Source: Rhabdophis nuchalis (lineage: Eukaryota > Chordata > Lepidosauria > Squamata > Natricidae). Taken from it: 64,000 bases of DNA. Shown piece by piece: positions 1 through 11,829 of the stretch. The stretch is from NCBI GenBank assembly GCA_039707465.1, contig CM077643.1:325629919-325693918 (forward strand), in the 5' to 3' direction. The notes under the pieces were generated by a model. The model worked only from the letters and a program-made list of their open reading frames with translations. It was not told where the DNA came from and did no database searches. A program made the position numbers and the translations under genes. Every line of letters starts with the position of its first letter. The stretch's first letter is position 1.

Positions 1-698
1 TGGTACCTTGCTCAATAGTAGCAACTGTGAGAGGGATCTAGGAATCTTAGTGGACAACCATTTAAATATGAGCCAGCAGTGTGCAGCAGCTGCCAAAAAA
101 GCCAACACAGTTCTAGGCTGCATAAACAGAGGGATAGAATCTAGATCACATGAAGTGTTAATGCCACTGTATAGTGCCTTGGTAAGGCCACACTTGGAAT
201 ACTGCATACAGTTTTGGTCGCCACGATGTAGAAAAGACGTGGAGACTCTTGAAAGAGTGCAGAGAAGAGCAACCAAGATGATTAGGGAACTGGAGACTAA
301 AACATATGAAGAACGGCTGCAGGAGCTGGGTATGTCTAGTTTGATGAAGAGAAGGACCAGGGGAGACATGATAGCAGTGTTCCGATATCTCAGAGGGTGC
401 CACAAAGAAGAGGGAGCCAAACTATTCTCCAAGGCACCTGGGGGCAGGACAAGAAGCAATGGGTGGAAACTAATCAAGGAGAGAAGCAACTTAGAACTAA
501 GGAGAAATTTCCTGACAGTTAGAACAATTAACCTCTGGAACAGCTTGCCTCCAGAAGTTGTGAATGCCCCAACCCTGGAAGCCTTTAAAAATATGTTAGA
601 TAGCCATTTGTCTGAAATGGTATAGGGTTCCTGCCCACGCAGGGGGTTGGACTAGAAGACCTACAAGGTCCCTTCCAACTCTGATATTGTATTGTATT
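1..698 (+). mobile_element. CR1 LINE, 5'-truncated copy: ORF2 C-terminal region and 3' UTR
   Basis: An open frame at 8-625 encodes the last ~205 residues of CR1 ORF2. Recognisable blocks are [29 protein letters not shown] and [10 protein letters not shown], the conserved tail after the reverse transcriptase domain of chicken-repeat-1 LINEs. The usual CR1 3' UTR follows (GGACTAGAAGACCTACAAGG), ending in ATTGT repeats at about 685-700. The catalytic domain lies off the window or was never copied. The frame is open over its whole visible length, so the copy is fairly young. Related copies lie at 23699-24310, 26540-26985 and 47915-48350. Confidence 0.88.
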
Positions 699-700
699 GT

Positions 701-798
701 AAGACTTGTGGACTTCAACTCCCAGAATTCTCCAGCCAGCATAGCTGGCTGGAGTTGAAGTCCACAAGTCTTAAAGTTGCCAAGTTTGGGAACCCCTG
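701..798. mobile_element. Palindromic hAT-type MITE, one end missing
   Basis: The sequence folds on itself: AAGACTTGTGGACTTCAACT at 701-720 is repeated inverted before 773, around a core CCAGCCAGCATAGCTGGCTGG. The right end closes with AACCCCTG, the hAT-like terminus of this family. The left terminus is absent because the element abuts the CR1 tail directly. Relatives in this window are at 17981, 19341, 51060, 51748 and 57529. Confidence 0.6.
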
Positions 799-1247
799 CT
801 CTATTCTGTATCCTATGGCTGCTGTTTTCCTAATTTTGCAATTATAAAATGGATGTATTTTTTTCTGTGACTGGCCTGCAAAGGACTGACAAAGATTAAA
901 TATATTCTGGACAAAATAGAGCTGCTAATTATTCTGAGGACTGTACAGAGGTGTCCCCAGGATATGATCTTAAAAAGTTATCAGTGATCAGTGCAGTGGG
1001 TCCCTCACTGATCCTGTCTGAATTGATCTTCAGACTAGAACAGCTGATGGTTGAGTGGCAGAAGTAATAAGAAAGAGGACAAAGAACTCTTGTGGTCACT
1101 TGTTTGTATCCTTTTCTCTCTCTCTGAATATCTAATTCCTGATGCCAGAAGGCAGGCAGTACGTGAGCTACAATGAGAAGGAAAAGCAGTCCATGGAGGG
1201 TGAATTTCCATCATGGTATGCAAAACACCAAGAAGTAGATTCTATAG

Positions 1248-1655
1248 CCGTGATGGCAACCCTATGGCATGCGTGCCACAGGTGGCATGCAGAGCCCTTG
1301 ACTGCACATGCGTGCACGCCTCCCACCACTCAGCTGATTTTCGGCTCTCTGACATGCTTGCATGGGGCAGGTTGCCTGTGGGAGACACATGTGGGTGTGT
1401 GAGGAGGCGGGGGGGTCACGTGCGCATGTGTGGGGTGCAGGGGGAGTGTAGGGGGGTGTAGTTTCCCCACATGGTCCATGTGGCCCATTTTAGTTCCAGG
1501 AGGTTGCAGGGAGGCCTACTAGTCCCAAAATAGGGCATGGGGGGTGTCATGCATGCATGTGCAGGGGGTTGCACGGAGAGGGTCCTGCATGCATTGTATT
1601 ATGGGTGTGGGTATGTGCTTTTGGCACGTGATGACAAAAAGGTTAGCCATCCCTG
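1248..1655. mobile_element. Non-autonomous hAT element, CAGTGATGGC family, with 8-bp TSD
   Basis: The termini are a near inverted pair: CCGTGATGGCAACC at the left and GGTTAGCCATCCCTG at the right. They are flanked by ttctatag (1240-1247) and ttccatag (1656-1663), an 8-bp duplication with one change. The 408-bp GC-rich interior has no transposase. The same family occurs at 28742-29112 and 43715-44045. Confidence 0.75.
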
Positions 1656-1859
1656 TTCCATAGGATAAAAAACTTGCTTCTTTTCTCATTTTAAAGTCAT
1701 CCACCGCAGTCGCATCAGTACTGCAGTTCAAGATGGTCAAGAGGGAATTGGGTTGCAAGTCCCCACTTTTAAAGCATCAATGCAACATTGATGCATGTAC
1801 AGAAGGGTAAGAGCTACATCGTGGCATTCTGTCTGCATTACTGGAGGTTGAGTCAAGGA

Positions 1860-1965
1860 TAGACTGGACAACCATTTGACTAGAATGGTATAAGGCTCCT
1901 GTCTTGAGCAGGATGTTGGACTAGAAGACCTCTGAGATCACTTCCAGCCCTATGATTTTGCAGAA
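1860..1965 (+). mobile_element. CR1 3'-end fragment
   Basis: The stretch around TTGGACTAGAAGACCTCTGA followed by a CTTCCAGCCCTATGATTTT tail is the CR1 3' UTR. Only about 100 bp remain, with no coding part. Positions 1966-2320 next to it show nothing recognisable. Confidence 0.65.
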
Positions 1966-2329
1966 GCCCCCGATCAACTGAGTTTTAGAATGGCACAACT
2001 AAAAGATTATTGCAAGCCTGGAAACAAAGAGTTAAACTAGTAAGTGCAAAGGGTTTCCTGGCAACAAGGATAGAAAAGCATCATATATCTTTAATGAATT
2101 AGTGAAATTTAGACAGTTGCTCCTTCCTTAGGAAGTTGCTCTGTATATATGCTTGTTTTCCTTTTTACAAAATTAAAAAGAACTCTGCTTGTTTCAATAA
2201 AGACCTTTTTAGGACATTGCTTTATTCTGCTCACTTGTTTCTGCTAAAATAAAGGACAGCTTCCAGAATACTCTCCTCCAAGTCTTAGATCCAATATAGC
2301 AACTGTCTAGCTTTCTAATATTGTAGTGG

Positions 2330-3660
2330 CTCAACTGTCACAATGCACAGGATAGACAGACTTTAGAGGAGACAACCAGATTTCAGACAGGGAGGGTCTA
2401 TGTCATATAGGGCTTTATGAGTAATAACCAGCAACTTGAATTCTACTTACAGTAGAAGTCAACTGGTAACCAATGCAGCTCATGAAGCAGAGGTATTGAA
2501 TGGGCACAGTGAGGCTCACCCACCATTCCTTGTGCCACCACATTCTGGACTAGCTGTAGATTCTAAGTGCTGTTTAAGGGCAGTCCCAGATACAGCACAT
2601 TGCAATCTTCCAACCACAAGATAAACAAGCCATAAGTGAAAGGGACCTCTAATCCAGATAATCGTGGTGGTGCAGTAGTTAGAATGCAGTATTGCAGGCT
2701 AACTCACTGTTCACTGCCAGGAGTTCGATCCTGACTGGCTCAAGGTTGACCCAGCTTTCCATTATTCTGAAGTTAATAAGATGAAGACCCAGATTGTTGG
2801 AGGCAATGTGCTGACTCTGTAAAACTGATTACAGAGGGCTGCAAAGCACTATGAAGAGGTATATAAGTCTAAGTTCCTGGCTACAGCAGCCACTTATTCC
2901 TGCAGCAGGAACTGAGAATGCAGGAAGGCTTCTAGATGATGCAACATTCACAAACAGCACCGTGCTATCCCTTTCAGAGTCAAAGATGAAAAGTTCCTAG
3001 CATTGTAAAGACCAAAAACTTACAGCCATTTGTTCTTCCTAGGATTGAGTGGGACCTGTTCCTCCACATCCAAATTTTTACCAAACCCAGGTATTAAAAA
3101 AAAGATTTGATAGTATTGCAGGTCAGCTAGGAATCAAAATGTACTCACTGATAATAACTTGAATTCAAGATAATAGAAGACTCTCATTTAGTGATCTCAT
3201 GCAGATATTAAATAGGAATGGAGAGGCATCCCACAGATTGGTGACTTCAGGTTTGGCCTCTCTCTTCCAACCAACATCAAGTGGGACCTGCAATGGAAAA
3301 AAGAACCACTAAAGCACTATACTCCACCCTCCCTGCTCCTAGTCCCACAGCCATTCCAGAACGATACCATGATCAGTGATCATTGAAAGCAGTTGAGAGA
3401 TCATGGAAGAGCAGAATATCCATATTTTTCCCATCCTCTCTCCATCATAGGACATTAATAAGTGCAACCAATGTCATCTCTTGATCTGAAAAGGGTCCTT
3501 AATCCTCTGAAAAGTTCAAGGAATCCATTTTGTCTAAGTTTCTTCCAACACTCCCAAAGTTTGAAAGAAAATAAACCAAGCATAGTTTTGCTTCCTCTAG
3601 GGATGTTCCGAGGGCCATTAAAGGATACTGTGAAGGTCATATGTGGTCCATAGAGTGCCA
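2330..3660 (-). mobile_element. Degenerate antisense CR1-L3/L2-type LINE, interrupted by a SINE
   Basis: The strand shown reads like the reverse complement of a jockey-superfamily ORF2. The block with AACCAATGCAGCTCATGAAG and the following CATTCTGGACTAGCTGTAGA resembles the equivalent antisense segment of the intact L3 copy at 59800-59930. Similar low-level resemblance runs on past the SINE at 2655-2885 toward about 3660. No long frame survives, so this is an old copy; its limits are approximate. Confidence 0.5.
2655..2885 (+). mobile_element. tRNA-derived SINE (squamate type), diverged
   Basis: It begins with the tRNA-like A-box region GTGGTGCAGTAGTTAGAATG and a B-box-like GAGTTCGATCCTG. 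It continues into the shared body with GACCCAGATTGTTGG, GCTGACTCTGTAAA and GGTATATAAGTCTAAG. A better preserved copy is at 56590-56828. It sits inside the older antisense LINE remnant. Confidence 0.75.
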
Positions 3661-3849
3661 TTCCTGCTGTGCAAGATAAAAGCTGATGTGGCGAGCAATA
3701 TCAGTCTTAATGATATTATTTGCTCGGATATTGATAACAGACTTGTGAGTTGAAGCCCAACTCACCCTTTTAAGTTTTCTATTTGGAGATCTATCATGGA
3801 TTTTCAAGTCCTGTACTGAATTTCTTCCACAACTCATGTCTGAAAGCCA

Positions 3850-5865
3850 TATCTCTATGCTGGAAAAATATGAATATGTGATTAAGACTTATTCTGGATT
3901 AAACAAGAATAAGGGAAAAATGCTTTTTTTATAGTTATTCAAGGAAGTGTGAGGAATAAACCATTCTAGGTTGCCACAGCAACACATTTTGAAAGCTTGA
4001 CTCATATGGTAACATGATAGTTATCTGATGAGGAAGAAAAAAAACATGAAACTCGAGGTCATACAACATATGTTATCTGAAAATCATGATTAGGCCCACT
4101 GTCTGTGTTCCTGATCTTAAAGATTCATTGAGTGAGAAGAACTGAAGTACATACGGTCAAATGCATTGGATTTTCTCCATCTAACCAGCAATCTGTATTA
4201 AAATGAAAAAGAACATAATTAAAATAAAAGATAGGAAGATGAATTGAAGGTTGTTCAAAGATATAGAAGCATCTAGCAATCCCAGTGATTAAATATTCAG
4301 GGGTTAGAATTCTTCAGCTGTTAGAACTTAAATGTTTCTGAAGCATTTCTTGGCTTCGGTGAGAGTTAAATCTTGTTTGGGTGTTATTTGATGGCTTTAT
4401 AGTTCAATTAAATGTTTGTCGGACTTTCACATTGCACAAGATTTATTTTTAAAACTCTTTAAGGATCCTTTGTAATTGGCTTTGCACTGGATATTCTCTG
4501 ATGATTTTACTATGCATCTATCATAGAATGAGCAGATAACAAAACAATGAAAACTCCTTGCCAGGAATGTTGAAAAAACATTCTAATAATGGTCATGTTT
4601 TCAATTGCACGAAAATCTGTTCGTCTGGGTTAGCCCAATTCTTCTACTTGTCCCGTATTTTATAATGTAATTTTTATTTCTGGAATTTGGAAGAGTAAAG
4701 AATATAAAATGTATTGTGCTATCACATCTGAAGTCATAAGCCATTTAATTTTCACCTCGATGAGATATAATCAGAGAGAATTGCATTCTCGGTACTAATA
4801 AGAAATGAGCTAGCAACAGTTAAATTCCTCTCAACTCTGATGCCTTTTCATCTACTTAAATGTTCCAGCTGCTCACTGGTTCTCAGTAAAAGCTGGTTCA
4901 GAGAAGAGATAGTTCATACTAAAGAAACAGACAGGTAACACCATACTATGACCTTATCTCTCATAGAAATTCTGGATAGCAGAAAAGGTTACGGATATGA
5001 TAGACTCAGGAATGAAAATGGTTTTATTTACCACAAAGCACAAGCTAGGAGCTCTGAATAACAGCAATTAAATCCTTATTCACTGCATCACAGGAAGGAA
5101 TAACAGGTAGTTTGAACAATGCTGAACTTGAATAATGAAGCAAAACTGGAAAATGTTCATACCAACCCTAAGGACTTCCTTGTCTTTAAAGAAAAGACAC
5201 TCTGTAATGGCCAGTTCCCCACTTACAGAATTACCGTAAACTGCTCTCTCTCTCTCTCTCTGCCCTTTCTTTGGTGCCTCTGTCTACATTTCCAAATCCT
5301 CTCCTGCCTTTAATTCATTGTGATTTCTTGCCATTCTGTGTTGTTCCAATATACAGATACACACTGATGGATGTTCTCCTCTAGCTTTGCAGGCATCCTC
5401 TTTTACCTGCTCACTAACACCAGTTCAGATACTGCAGTGCAAATGTGGTAAAGTTTGTTCTTGTTATACCACACTGCCGTCTTGTCTCTCCATTTGATTC
5501 ATGTGGGCTGGTTTGCTAACCACTCTTCTCACCCCTTATCTGAGCATCTTGCAAGATAAAAATATATGGAAAATGAAGAAACCTTTACAAAAAGTTGTTC
5601 CATTCATCATTGTCTGTCAATATTTTAAATTAACTTAGGAACACCAACTGGATTCTAATTCAGACAGTTTAATCAGCTACAGATCCTGCTCTCATTGGAT
5701 AACTGGTAAGGGCCTAAAGAGCTGGCCTCACTAGTGTTTTGAAGGGATGGGAATTGAAACCAAAACGGGAAATGATAAATTTTCAAAACAGAACTTCAGC
5801 GGGGATGCTTCATCTACACTGCCACCATTTTGATGCTGTGAAATACAGTGTGGCACAAATATACG
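3850..5865. other. No gene or confident repeat recognised
   Basis: AT-rich single-copy-looking DNA. Open frames here are short and lack recognisable motifs or codon bias. A short CT run lies near 5245. Confidence 0.5.
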
Positions 5866-5867
5866 TA

Positions 5868-6286
5868 CAGGTAGTTCTCGACTTGCAGCTATAACTGAGC
5901 CCAGACTTATGGTTATAAATTATTGTGGTTGTTAACTGGATCATTATGTGATTGCGCCCAATTTTTTTGCCCCATTTTTGCAGCAGTTGTTAAATGAACA
6001 CCACAGTCATAAAGCAAATCTGTTTTATCCAATGGGCATTTTTTGCAGGCAAATGCGAAAGGCCAGCAAAGACCACCAAAACCCACAGTCATGTGACCAC
6101 AGTCATGTGACTACATGCTGCACATGTGAGCCAGTTGCCAAGCTCCCAAAATGCAATCATGAGACTTGAGGGGGGAAAGAGTTTGTGGCCATTGCTACTT
6201 CAAAATTGGGTTGGAAGTATCTTTTGGGAGTCTGTCACAACTTCAAATGGTCACTAAATGATAAGTCAATAACAGAGGACTACCTG
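5868..6286. mobile_element. Non-autonomous DNA transposon, CAGGTAGT-terminus family
   Basis: The left end CAGGTAGTTCTCGACTT is mirrored by AGAGGACTACCTG at the right. The interior has the family signature of TAACTGAGCCCAGA, TTGTTAACTGGATCA, CACATGAC-like blocks and a TCACTAAATGATAAGTCAAT segment. There is no coding potential. Other members or fragments are at 13255, 29940, 32525, 40290, 48440 and 54395. Confidence 0.7.
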
Positions 6287-6289
6287 CAT

Positions 6290-8215
6290 TCTTTTCTTCT
6301 CTCAAAAACACTGGTGGAACTCTGCTTTCCTTGCTAAATTGGTTTAAAAAATTGGGATTGGGAAGGAATGGAGGTAAAAGGAATTCAGGAAAAGCGAGCA
6401 CTAATTGAACGGGAAATGTTGAGAAAAAAATGGTAGCATTGGAAATTAGTGATAAAAGGAGAAGAGGCACATCCCTGTCTTCCAACAAAACACATCTCTG
6501 GTTATACTCACCAGAGGTTACTTTGCCTCACCTCCAAAATAATGGATGGCAAAATGTAGATTTTGAACAGCTTGAAGCTAGGATAGAGTAGTGATGACCT
6601 AAGGAAGCAAACCTAATTTGATTCCAGTACACACGTGATGATTTAAGGTGGTTTAAATATGAGCTCTGAATGGCCATGAGTCTACCAGGGGGTGAAGAGA
6701 GAAGATTGGGGTTCTTGGAATATTGTTTACTTTTACGGGTGATCTCATACCTGGAATTCTAAAGTGTAGTTTATTTCTATTGTTGGAAGAAATATCCATC
6801 TGGTTCAGCTCCAAGCTGGGAGAAAGACACTGGAAACATGGAGGCTACTTGGAAAGATGATTTAATGATGGAACAGAACCACCAAGCACATGGTTCTGAG
6901 TAGCTGACTACATGGAGTTGAGAGTGAGGGGGTTTTATACCTTCTCTTGGGCTTTGAACTTCAGCTTCCTGTTCCTGTGCAAGAACATGTATTCTATTGG
7001 CTGTTGTCAGACTCCCGTGGTGCCATGTACAAATCCTAGAAGTTTGTCTGAGTTAAGCTTGGTTGAAGTTTGGGCTTGTTGGGCAATTCCTACTGTAGCT
7101 GTGGGCTAACCATACCTTCAATCAGACCTTGCTGAATTTGCCTATGAATAGAGCTATCTATCTCTTTATCTCTTAAGTACTAATATCTGCTGTGGGCTAT
7201 TAAGAGTGAGTCTGCTTCCTGCCTCTGAAAAAACATGTTTCTCCATTTTTCATCCAAGAAATATAATATTCTGCCTTTTTAATATTTCCTAAAATATTTT
7301 ATTCTTTTAGGAGAGGGGTGGCTGCTAACTTTTTACACACTATTTCTTTTTGAATAGGTAAAAATAGCCTGGTTTACACATAATGCTAAATGATGAAATA
7401 TTTTTTTAAAATGCAGAATAGCTGTGCTCACATTACATGCTAAGCCAAACCAACAAATCACTCTGTTTCTACACTTGGCCAACAGCCCATTTTCTTTAAT
7501 ATATTTCTCATTGTTCTTTCCAGCTCAAATTTAAAGAGTGCTTTACTTTCACATCTTCTTCCCAAAGACTACTTGACAGCGAGCAGCCTCCCGTCTTTGC
7601 CACACAAAGAAATGTGAAATGTTTCCGAGAAACATTAAACAGCCTAGAGCTGCATTAAAGATAGAAAAGGAAAACCACAGCAAATCGTTTGTTTCACAGT
7701 ATTGGCTAGCTGAACTTCTCACCGTTTGTTCACTTTATATGTAATGTTCTGACTTCTGCTCCAGGCCACCACATTTCTTGTTTTATAGATTCTGTTTTTC
7801 TAAATTTAAACTGCTAACTCTTATTTGCTATGAGTTAGTCCACGCAGTTTATATCTCCTGTGTGATTGACACCTTACGCTCAGTGCCAGCTCAAGCATTT
7901 ATGGCACCCCTAGGCCACAATGACTGATGATGACACTTCTGGCTGATGGAAAGATTCGCATCTTTGGACTGTTTCAGAGGGAGGAGCAGCACTGGAGATC
8001 TCAAGCTTTGGTGGCCTACGCCAGTACTTCCTCAGCCTTTGCCTAAAGCCACTCTGCTTATTATGATAGAGGATAAATCCTCTTTCTTTCTTTTTTATTA
8101 ATAACTGTTGCGTTCTGCATCCAGATTATAAAAGGAGTTTGGCAGGGGAAAGGGGATTCTTCAGCCTCTCTTTATTTTCAGCCATGCTGGCTAAAAACTA
8201 GGAGCAGGAATTGTG
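6290..8215. other. No gene recognised
   Basis: Several small open frames, none with a recognisable domain. The stretch at about 6780-7140 has the texture of an old dispersed repeat, but I cannot assign it. Confidence 0.45.
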
Positions 8216-8219
8216 CCCA

Positions 8220-9450
8220 AATTTTGCATACAAAACCTTTGCCAGACCAATTCTTGAATACAGCTCATCAGCCTGGAATCCACACTGTATATTGGACATT
8301 AATACAATTGAGCAAGTCCAGAGGTACCATATTTTTCAGAGTATAAGATGCACCAGAGTATAAGACACATCAAGATTTTGAAGAGGTAAATTTTAAAAAA
8401 AGGTTTTTGCACTCTACTGACCTCCTAAAACCTCTGCATGCCTCATTTTTTTTGTGAAAAACAGGGTGGGCAGAGAGTTTGAGAGGCCTGCAAAGTACTC
8501 CTGAGGGCTGGGGGGGCACAAATGAGCAAAAAATGGTCTGTTTTTCATGAAAATGGGCCTGTTTTTTTTGCCAAAAAAGGACATGCATAGCCTTTAGGAG
8601 GTTTGTAGAGTGCTCCCGGGGGGGGGGGGGGGGAGCAAAAATGAGCAAAATATGGGCCATTTTTTGTAAAAATGAGCCCGTTTTTTTAAAGGGCTTGCAT
8701 AGCCTTTAGGAGGCTTGTAGAGTGCTCCTGGGGGCTGGGGGGGGACAAAAACAGGCCCGTTTTTGCTTGTTTTTGCTCTCCCCAACCCCAAGGAGCACTT
8801 TGCAGGCCTCTCAAAGACTCTGCACCTCCATTTATGTGGGATGGGGTTTGGGGAGGCCAAAAATGTTGTATTCAGTGTATAGGACGCACCCAGATTTTCA
8901 CCCTTTTTTGGGAAGGGGGGGAGATGTGTCTTATACTCCGAAAAATATGGTATTTCACAAGAAGAGATAAGAGTACCTTATGACTCCAGGCTTGAAATTT
9001 GGGGATTGGACAACCTGGAACTACTCTGCCTATGGTCTGACCTAAGCGTAGTACACAAAATTGTCTGCTACAGTGTCCTACCTTTCAATGGCTATTTCAG
9101 CTTCAGCTGCCACAATACATGGGCAAAAAATAGATACAAACTCAACGTAAACCGTTCCAAATTTGATTGCAGAAAATATGACTTCAGCAACAGAGTGGCC
9201 AATGCCTGGAATGGACTACCTGACTCTGTGGTTACATCCTCAAACCCCCATAGTTTTAACCTAAGACTGTCTACTGTTGATCTCACCCCATTCCTAGGAG
9301 GTCTGTAAGGGGGCGTGCATAAGCACACCAGCGAGCCTACCGTCCCTCTCTTACTGGCCCCATTGATTTGTACCCATTTCCTGTGTTCATGTCCATGTTT
9401 ATACTTATATCTGTTATCTCGTACATGTTTGACAAAGTAACTAAATAAAA
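8220..9450 (+). mobile_element. Jockey/CR1-superfamily LINE 3' fragment split by a TA-flanked MITE
   Basis: Before 8324 the translation includes a RPILEYSSSAWNPH-like block and ends in EQVQR. After 8953 it resumes as YFTRR and continues into LELLCLWSDLSVVHKIV and FSNRVANAWNGLPDSVVTS, the usual C-terminal tail of CR1/L2-like ORF2 proteins. The C-terminal frame stays open to 9308. An A-rich AAATAAAATAAAATG tail follows at about 9445. The MITE at 8327-8950 splits the frame exactly at a TA. Confidence 0.7.
8327..8950. mobile_element. TA-flanked MITE with internal ~115-bp repeats
   Basis: The terminal inverted repeats are CCATATTTTTCAGAGTATAA at the left and the matching TTATACTCCGAAAAATATGG at the right. 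TA flanks both sides (8325-8326 and 8951-8952), as for Tc1/mariner-type insertions. The interior holds at least two imperfect units containing GCATAGCCTTTAGGAGG followed by a G-run, near 8590 and 8700. No transposase is present. A shorter relative is at 13849-14119. Confidence 0.75.
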
Positions 9451-9509
9451 TAAAATGAATAAATTCAAGAGAAAGAAAGAAAGAAAAGTGCTTTGGGATG
9501 AGATTCATT

Positions 9510-10245
9510 TAAATTCTTTTTTCTTAAAAGCATCGGTCACTTTGTTTGGGACAATATTAAGTGAAATGTTCAGGCATTGTTGACCCGGTGCTGGAGATAT
9601 AGCACACTGAATTTCAGAGGGATCAGGGCAAGTCTCTCTATAAAGGAACTCTTTATAATTTGGAAGGATTTATTAAGCTGTACCGTAGATCCATCTGTTA
9701 ATGAGGAGGACTGGGGGACTTAAAAGGAGAAATTGGAGAAGGAAGCAGGAATATCCCAAAGGCTGCAGCATATGGAGACATTCTGCAGCACAGGTGCTGT
9801 CAGTTCTTCCCCCAGGGAGAAATGCTGGATGATTTAATATCTGGATTAGAAAATAGATCTTTCTGTCAGTCATTTTACTCCACTCCATTCTCCTTTCCCT
9901 TCCTCCTCTTTCCACCTTGAAGTTCCATGTTGTTATGAAGAAATGAAAACGCTCAAGGTCAACTTTTCTACAATGTCACAAATTTAGCTTGGATCCTAAT
10001 ATGCTGCACTGCAAATGAGCTTGTTCTGCTAACAGTCATGTTACCTGAGTACTCTGAAGCAGATTGTTATCTTGCAGAACAAGAGATTTATGGAGCCATT
10101 TCCACATTGGAAAGAGTTCTTGCTTGGCATCTCCTGGATCCTGAGCTTCAATGGATCTACCAAGGCCTGTTAAGGGGACTGCCAGGTTTTGTTCTTCTTC
10201 AATAGTCAAAGTGAACAAATTCACAAGATATTTTTCAGGTTTACT
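9510..10245. other. No gene recognised
   Basis: No domain-bearing frame and no repeat I can name. Confidence 0.45.
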
Positions 10246-10252
10246 TTCTTAT

Positions 10253-10605
10253 AGGTAAAGGTTCCCCTTGCACATACGTGTTAGTAGTTCCCAACCCTAG
10301 GGGGCAGTGCTCATCTCCGTTTCAAAGTCAAAGAGCCAGTGCGGTCAAAAGATGTCTCCATGGCCATGTGTCCGGCATGACTAAATGCCGAAGGCACACA
10401 GAATGCTGTTACCTTTCCACCAGAGGGGGTTCCTATTTTTCTACTTGCATTTTTACATCCTTTCGAACTGCTAGGTTGGCAGAAGCTGGGACAAGTAACG
10501 GGAGCTCACTCCATTATGCGGCACTAGGGATTCAAACTGCTGAATTGCCAACCTTTCGATCGACAAGCTCAGCATCTTAGCCACTGAGCCACCACATCCC
10601 TGCAC
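10253..10605 (-). mobile_element. Sauria SINE, full-length-looking, antisense
   Basis: Read on the minus strand, the element starts with a tRNA-like promoter region (GTGGCTCAGTGGCTAAGATG, then a TTTGAATCCCTAG B box). It passes through CCATGGAGACATC-type sequence and ends in the BovB-like tail GGGGAACCTTTACCTA. The A and B boxes are pol III promoter elements and the tail is what BovB machinery is thought to recognise. A sense copy lies at 54910-55276. Confidence 0.85.
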
Positions 10606-10889
10606 TATCTCCATAGCCTCATGCAAAATGCCCAGCTCTCGTTATGTTTCTGTTTTACTTCCCTTTTATGCATGGATGAGGGATAGAATTTTGCTACAGC
10701 AGAACAGGCAACTGTTTGCTGTTATGGCAGTGATTTCCATGTCTTCTTCTGCTCGAGCCTAGGCGGTCACAGATCATTTCCAACCTGCTTTTGATGCGCT
10801 GGGGAATGGAAAATGTGAGTGTGGAAGTGAAACATTTTGATCATTTTACTTGCAGACACCAGCATTTTGTGTCATGTTTGGCATTTACT

Positions 10890-11095
10890 GCATAATAAGA
10901 AGATAAGAACATAAGAATAGCCTTGCTGGAACAGGCCACAGCCCATCTGGTCCAGCATTCTGTCTCACACAGTGGCTCACCATTTGCTTCAGGGTCTTCC
11001 CAAGCAGATGTCTTCGCCTGCTTATGATTCCCTGCAAATGGCATTGAGAGATATCCTGCCTATCTCTCCAACCCGAAGGGTGTCCTTAGGCATCC
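10890..11095 (+). mobile_element. Dispersed reptilian repeat, family not assigned
   Basis: The phrase pattern AAGAACATAAGAATAGCCTT, GCTGGAACAGGCCACAGCCCA and CCATCTGGTCCAGCATTCTG is typical of a common squamate interspersed repeat. I cannot name the family from sequence alone. No coding potential. Confidence 0.5.
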
Positions 11096-11099
11096 ATAA

Positions 11100-11785
11100 T
11101 GATAGCCATGTTTCCACATTGGCTGCAGACTTTAAAAAAAAATACTGTACCAGTGTTCACATAATCAAAATCAGGGTTTGAGTGCATTCCCACTTCTCTC
11201 TAGCAAGAGCCACAATACTGTCCTCAAAAATCAGCTGAATTTTTTTTCATAGATCAGTTATTTTCATCGCTGCTTCCTCAGCTTTTTATATTCCAGATGT
11301 CTTTGCCAAAGCAAATCTTTAATTACTGTACTCACAAGCTAATTCATACTTTGTAACTATATATTCTCATGGGGCAGTTTGTTTTGTCATTCAATCGTCC
11401 TTAAGCTTTCCAAAATTACATGTTTGACTAGCCTTTCACAGGTAAGAGGAAGTCTGCCATAAGACCTATAATAAATATTTATTACTGGTACAGTTAAGGA
11501 TAATTCTACAGATTTAAAAAATATACTAGTGAACAATTCTGAATATTTACTTCAATGCAGATGCTTTCTGGACCACTTCATTGTTCTGTTTTAGAAATAC
11601 TTTTATTATTCCTCTGTCACACATTCAGTACTACCGTATATATCCAGTACAATACACAACCAGGAATATATTAAGTTGAATTCCATAACAGTCATATACA
11701 TTTCATGGTCATAGATGACACTTATTTTGAACTGACATAGAAACTTTTTACAATACAATTCTATTTTGCCCTAAAACACAAGAGA
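11100..11785. other. No gene recognised
   Basis: AT-rich, no domain-bearing frame. At 11789-11842 the unit GGAGGCATAAT recurs three times just before the L3 LINE junction. Confidence 0.5.
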
Positions 11786-11829
11786 AACATTTGGAGGCAT
11801 AATTTGGAGGCATAATTTGGAAACATTTG

